Positions 32,588-34,994 of a stretch of 34,994 nt of DNA are shown in pieces; within the stretch, counting starts at the first letter, position 1; each line of letters begins with the position of its first letter. Both the position numbers and the translations under genes were made by a program. The notes beneath the pieces were generated by a model. It ran no database searches, was not told the DNA's origin, and was given only the letters and a program-made list of their open reading frames with translations. The stretch is from positions 1 to 34,994 of the forward strand of contig NZ_JALJCK010000028.1 in assembly GCF_022899355.1 (NCBI RefSeq). Direction: 5' to 3'. This DNA comes from Shinella yambaruensis. Lineage in GTDB: Bacteria; Pseudomonadota; Alphaproteobacteria; Rhizobiales; Rhizobiaceae.

Positions 32588-32714
32588 AGTCCGTCTCCCG
32601 TGCGACCCCGCGCTCCCGGTTCGCGGCCCGAATTGGGTCCCGCACCTCTTCCTAATCCCAAAAGCCGACGGAAAACAGTCCCCGGATCGCGTCCTTTGCC
32701 GGTCTTTTTGAGAC

Positions 32715-33536
32715 TCAGGCGGCCGCGCGGCTGGTCAGATAGGCGCGCGGCGAGGCCCCCAGCATGCGCTTGAACATGGTGGTGAAGGCCGGCACGCTCT
32801 CATAACCGGCATCGAGCGCCACGCGCGTCACCGGCTCGCCGGCGGCAAGGCGCGGCAGGCAGGCGAAAAGACAGGCCTGCTGGCGCCAGGTGACGAAGCT
32901 GACGCCCGTCTCCTGCCGGAAGAAGCGCGTGAAGGTGCGCCGGCTCATGTTCAAGCGCCGTGCCCAATCGTCGATCTTGGCCACCGGCGAGGGCTGTTCG
33001 ACGAAATCCCGGCAGAGTTCGGCCAGCCGGCCGCTTGCCGGAAAGGGCAGGCCGAGCCGGCGCTCCGGCAGGCGGCCGATCTCGTCGAGCAGCAGCGCCA
33101 TAACGAGTTCGCTGCGCCCGCGGTCCTCCGCCAGGTCATCCTGCCGGACGGTTTCCGTGATGAGCTGGCGGGCAAGGTCGGTGACCTCCAGGACGGTGGG
33201 AACCAGCGAGGCGGCCCGGCCCTCCGGCGAATAGATATAGACCGAGCGCATGCTGACATCGCTGAGCATCTCGACGGAATGTTCGAGACCGCGCGGGATG
33301 AGCAGCGCATGGCCGGGCGGAATCATCCAGCGCCCGCGCTCCGTCCCCACCAGCACCACACCGGCAAAGACGCACAGGAACTGCGTGCGGCGATGGCGGT
33401 GCGGCGGCACCGTATAACCGCCCGGAATCTCCGAACTGTGGACCAGGACATCCGTATTCGCCTGTTCCATGCGGGAAAGGTTGCGGATGTGGTCGTCATC
33501 GAGCGCCTTGCGGCGCGCATCGGTCAGTTTTTCCAT
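32715..33536 (-). CDS. AraC family transcriptional regulator with N-terminal cupin domain
   Basis: Encodes 273 residues from ATG 33536 (MEKLTDARRKALDDD). An upstream in-frame GTG at 33572 is less likely. The N-terminal half is a cupin sensor (GGYTVPPHRHRRTQFLCVFAG, IPPGHALLIPRGLEHSVEM). The C-terminal half has the two AraC helix-turn-helix units: KIDDWARRLNMSRRTFTRFF followed by VTRVALDAGYESVPAFTTMF and the closing LGASPRAYL. It most resembles regulators placed beside exporters. The MFS gene starts 75 bases away in the opposite direction and is the likely target. It also lies upstream of cobF, but I see no evidence for a link to cob expression. The ligand is unknown. Confidence 0.92.
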   Translation of the reverse strand: MEKLTDARRKALDDDHIRNLSRMEQANTDVLVHSSEIPGGYTVPPHRHRRTQFLCVFAGVVLVGTERGRWMIPPGHALLIPRGLEHSVEMLSDVSMRSVYIYSPEGRAASLVPTVLEVTDLARQLITETVRQDDLAEDRGRSELVMALLLDEIGRLPERRLGLPFPASGRLAELCRDFVEQPSPVAKIDDWARRLNMSRRTFTRFFRQETGVSFVTWRQQACLFACLPRLAAGEPVTRVALDAGYESVPAFTTMFKRMLGASPRAYLTSRAAA

Positions 33537-33611
33537 CTTTGGCCCACTTGCGTAAGAAATGGACCTCAGCACGAAAGCAGGCCGCTGGCAATCCCTGTAT
33601 GGGAAGCAGCC

Positions 33612-34847
33612 ATGACGCGGAATTCGCGCGTATCATTCGAGGCCACCATGTCGACAGTCGTTCCCGCAGCGCCCCGCAGCGCCGCCACCACCACCTATTC
33701 CATCATCGTCGCCGTCAGCGCCTGCCACATGCTGAACGACATCATGCAGTCGCTGCTGACGTCGCTCTATCCGCTGCTGAAGGAAAACTACGCGCTCGAT
33801 TTCGTGCAGATCGGCCTTCTGACCATGGCCTTTCAGGTGACGGCCTCGCTGCTGCAGCCGGCCGTCGGCATCGTGACGGACCGCTGGCCGATGCCCTTCT
33901 CGCTGCCGGTCGGCATGGGCAGCACCTTCGTCGGCCTCATCATGCTCGCCTATGCGCACAGCTTCCCGGTCCTGGTCTTCGGCGCCTGCCTGATCGGCCT
34001 CGGCTCGGCGATCTTCCACCCGGAATCCTCGCGCGTCGCCCGCCTTGCCTCCGGCGGCCGCCACGGGCTTGCACAGTCGATGTTCCAGGTCGGCGGCAAT
34101 GCCGGCACGGCGATCGGGCCGCTGCTCGCGGCCTTCATCGTGCTGCCCTTCGGTCAGACGAGCGTCGCCTGGTTCTCGGCGGTCGCGCTCCTCGGCATGG
34201 TCATCCTCACCTGGGTCGGCAACTGGTATGCCGGCGAACGGCGGCTTGCCGCCGGCCGTCCCGCCGTCAGCCGCGCGCTGCCGCTGCCGCGCGGCCGCGT
34301 CGCCTGGGCGCTTGCCGTCCTGGTGCTGCTGACGACGACGAAGAACGCCTATCTCGCCAGCATATCGAGCTATTTCACGTTCTACACGATGGAGAATTTC
34401 GGCCTCGGCGTGCGCGACGCGCAGCTCATGCTGTTCCTCTTCCTCGGCGCCTCGGCGCTCGGCGTGTTCATGGGCGGGCCGATCGGCGACCGGTTCGGCG
34501 CGCGCTTCGTCATCTGGTTCTCGATCCTCGGCGTCATCCCCTTCGCGCTGATGCTGCCCTATGCAAACCTGTTCTGGACGGGCGTGCTGACGGTGCTGAT
34601 CGGGCTGATCTTCTCCTCCGCCTTCTCCGCCATCGTCGTCTTCGCACAGGAGCTGATCCCAGGCCGCGTCGGCATGATCGCCGGCATCTTCTTCGGCTTC
34701 GCCTTCGGGGCGGGCGGCCTCGGCGCGGCGGTGCTCGGCATCTTCGCCGACAGCCACGGCATCAACTTCGTCTACCAGGTCTGCTCCTACATGCCGCTGC
34801 TCGGCATCCTCACCATCTTCCTGCCGCGCCTGCCGGCAAGCCACTGA
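33612..34847 (+). CDS. MFS transporter, fosmidomycin resistance (Fsr) type
   Basis: Encodes 411 residues with about twelve membrane helices. The opening CHMLNDIMQSLLTSLYPLLK, the loop ALDFVQIGLLTMAFQVTASL, the motif GSAIFHPESSRVARLASGGR and QSMFQVGGNAGTAIGPLLAA are typical of the Fsr subgroup, an inner membrane drug/proton antiporter class. The real substrate is unknown. ATG 33612 has GGGAAG 5 bases upstream. An ATG at 33648 (MSTVVPAAP) also has a plausible GAGG and would give 399 residues. The gene is divergent from an AraC regulator and ends at a clear terminator. Confidence 0.9.
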   Translation: MTRNSRVSFEATMSTVVPAAPRSAATTTYSIIVAVSACHMLNDIMQSLLTSLYPLLKENYALDFVQIGLLTMAFQVTASLLQPAVGIVTDRWPMPFSLPVGMGSTFVGLIMLAYAHSFPVLVFGACLIGLGSAIFHPESSRVARLASGGRHGLAQSMFQVGGNAGTAIGPLLAAFIVLPFGQTSVAWFSAVALLGMVILTWVGNWYAGERRLAAGRPAVSRALPLPRGRVAWALAVLVLLTTTKNAYLASISSYFTFYTMENFGLGVRDAQLMLFLFLGASALGVFMGGPIGDRFGARFVIWFSILGVIPFALMLPYANLFWTGVLTVLIGLIFSSAFSAIVVFAQELIPGRVGMIAGIFFGFAFGAGGLGAAVLGIFADSHGINFVYQVCSYMPLLGILTIFLPRLPASH

Positions 34848-34874
34848 GGCGATCGCAGACGTTCCCGAATATGA

Positions 34875-34905
34875 AAAGGCCGGCGTTTCGCCGGCCTTTC
34901 GTCGT
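34875..34905 (+). terminator. Terminator after the MFS gene
   Basis: AAAGGCCGGCG (34875-34885) and CGCCGGCCTTT (34889-34899) form a perfect 11-bp stem with loop TTT, followed by CGTCGTCTTTC. The stem has A residues on its left and T on its right, so it could work in both directions. The neighbouring gene on the minus strand ends 9 bases beyond. Confidence 0.75.
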
Positions 34906-34913
34906 CTTTCGGC

Positions 34914-34994
34914 TCAGCCCATGCGCTCGGAGGCGTAGGAACCGGGGCTGGGCGGGAAGACGATGGTCTTGTTGCCGTTCATGAAGACGCGGTG
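34914..34994 (-). CDS. C-terminal end of an unidentified protein (partial)
   Basis: On the minus strand a frame enters from the right edge and ends at a TGA (34916-34914). The 26 residues read HRVFMNGNKTIVFPPSPG, then SYASERMG. Codon choice (G/C in third positions) is like the neighbours, and its stop lies directly against the shared terminator at 34875-34905, so it is probably the end of a real convergent gene. I do not recognise the family from this tail. Confidence 0.5.
   Translation of the reverse strand, partial: HRVFMNGNKTIVFPPSPGSYASERMG

Noticed and set aside
1..34994. CRISPR arrays, transposons, prophage genes, toxin-antitoxin or defence islands
   Set aside because: No regularly spaced repeats, transposase motifs or phage structural genes were seen. 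Gene content is core-like and composition is even throughout.

Overview
The window reads as chromosomal DNA of an alphaproteobacterium of the Rhizobiaceae (Sinorhizobium/Ensifer, Rhizobium, Agrobacterium, Shinella type). The evidence is a cyclic beta-1,2-glucan locus (ndvA, an opgC-type modifier gene, ndvB), a biotin-dependent pyruvate carboxylase very like the rhizobial enzyme, the aerobic (late cobalt insertion) cobFGHIJKLM set, and small alphaproteobacterial families such as DUF2794. Base composition is GC-rich and uniform. I see no tRNA, rRNA, insertion sequence, phage gene or CRISPR array. The species cannot be named from sequence alone.

Layout. 1-2.5 kb: the last codons of acnA with a terminator, a secreted DUF1223 thioredoxin-like protein, a noncoding stretch dense in inverted repeats, a DUF2794 gene and a convergent GNAT acetyltransferase. 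2.5-7.0 kb: pyc (TTG start) and an acyl-homoserine-lactone-type LuxR regulator without a partner synthase in the window. 7.3-19.0 kb: the cyclic glucan locus. NdvB makes the glucan, NdvA exports it, and the OpgC-like membrane protein probably adds succinyl groups. ndvB and opgC share a strand and converge on ndvA.

19.0-23.6 kb: a cobalamin riboswitch leading into an unrecognised 71-residue protein, then metH (B12-dependent methionine synthase). metH has its own palindromic operator-like site and a hairpin that covers its ribosome binding site. 23.6-25.6 kb: a YeiH-type transporter and a divergent LysR regulator, the arrangement of yeiH/yeiE in enterobacteria. 25.6-32.6 kb: the cob genes, cobF-G-H-I-J on the minus strand, cobK on the plus strand, then cobL-M on the minus strand. 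32.7-34.9 kb: an AraC-type regulator divergent from an MFS exporter of the fosmidomycin-resistance type, a terminator, and the C-terminal end of a gene leaving the window.

The genes group by theme: central carbon metabolism (acnA, pyc), envelope glucan, and a B12/methionine block in which the B12 biosynthetic cluster lies close to the B12-consuming enzyme metH. The most interesting signals are the riboswitch-controlled small gene next to metH, the stacked control elements before metH, cobK embedded antisense inside the cob gene series with overlaps at both ends, and a strong hairpin spanning the ndvB stop and the opgC start.
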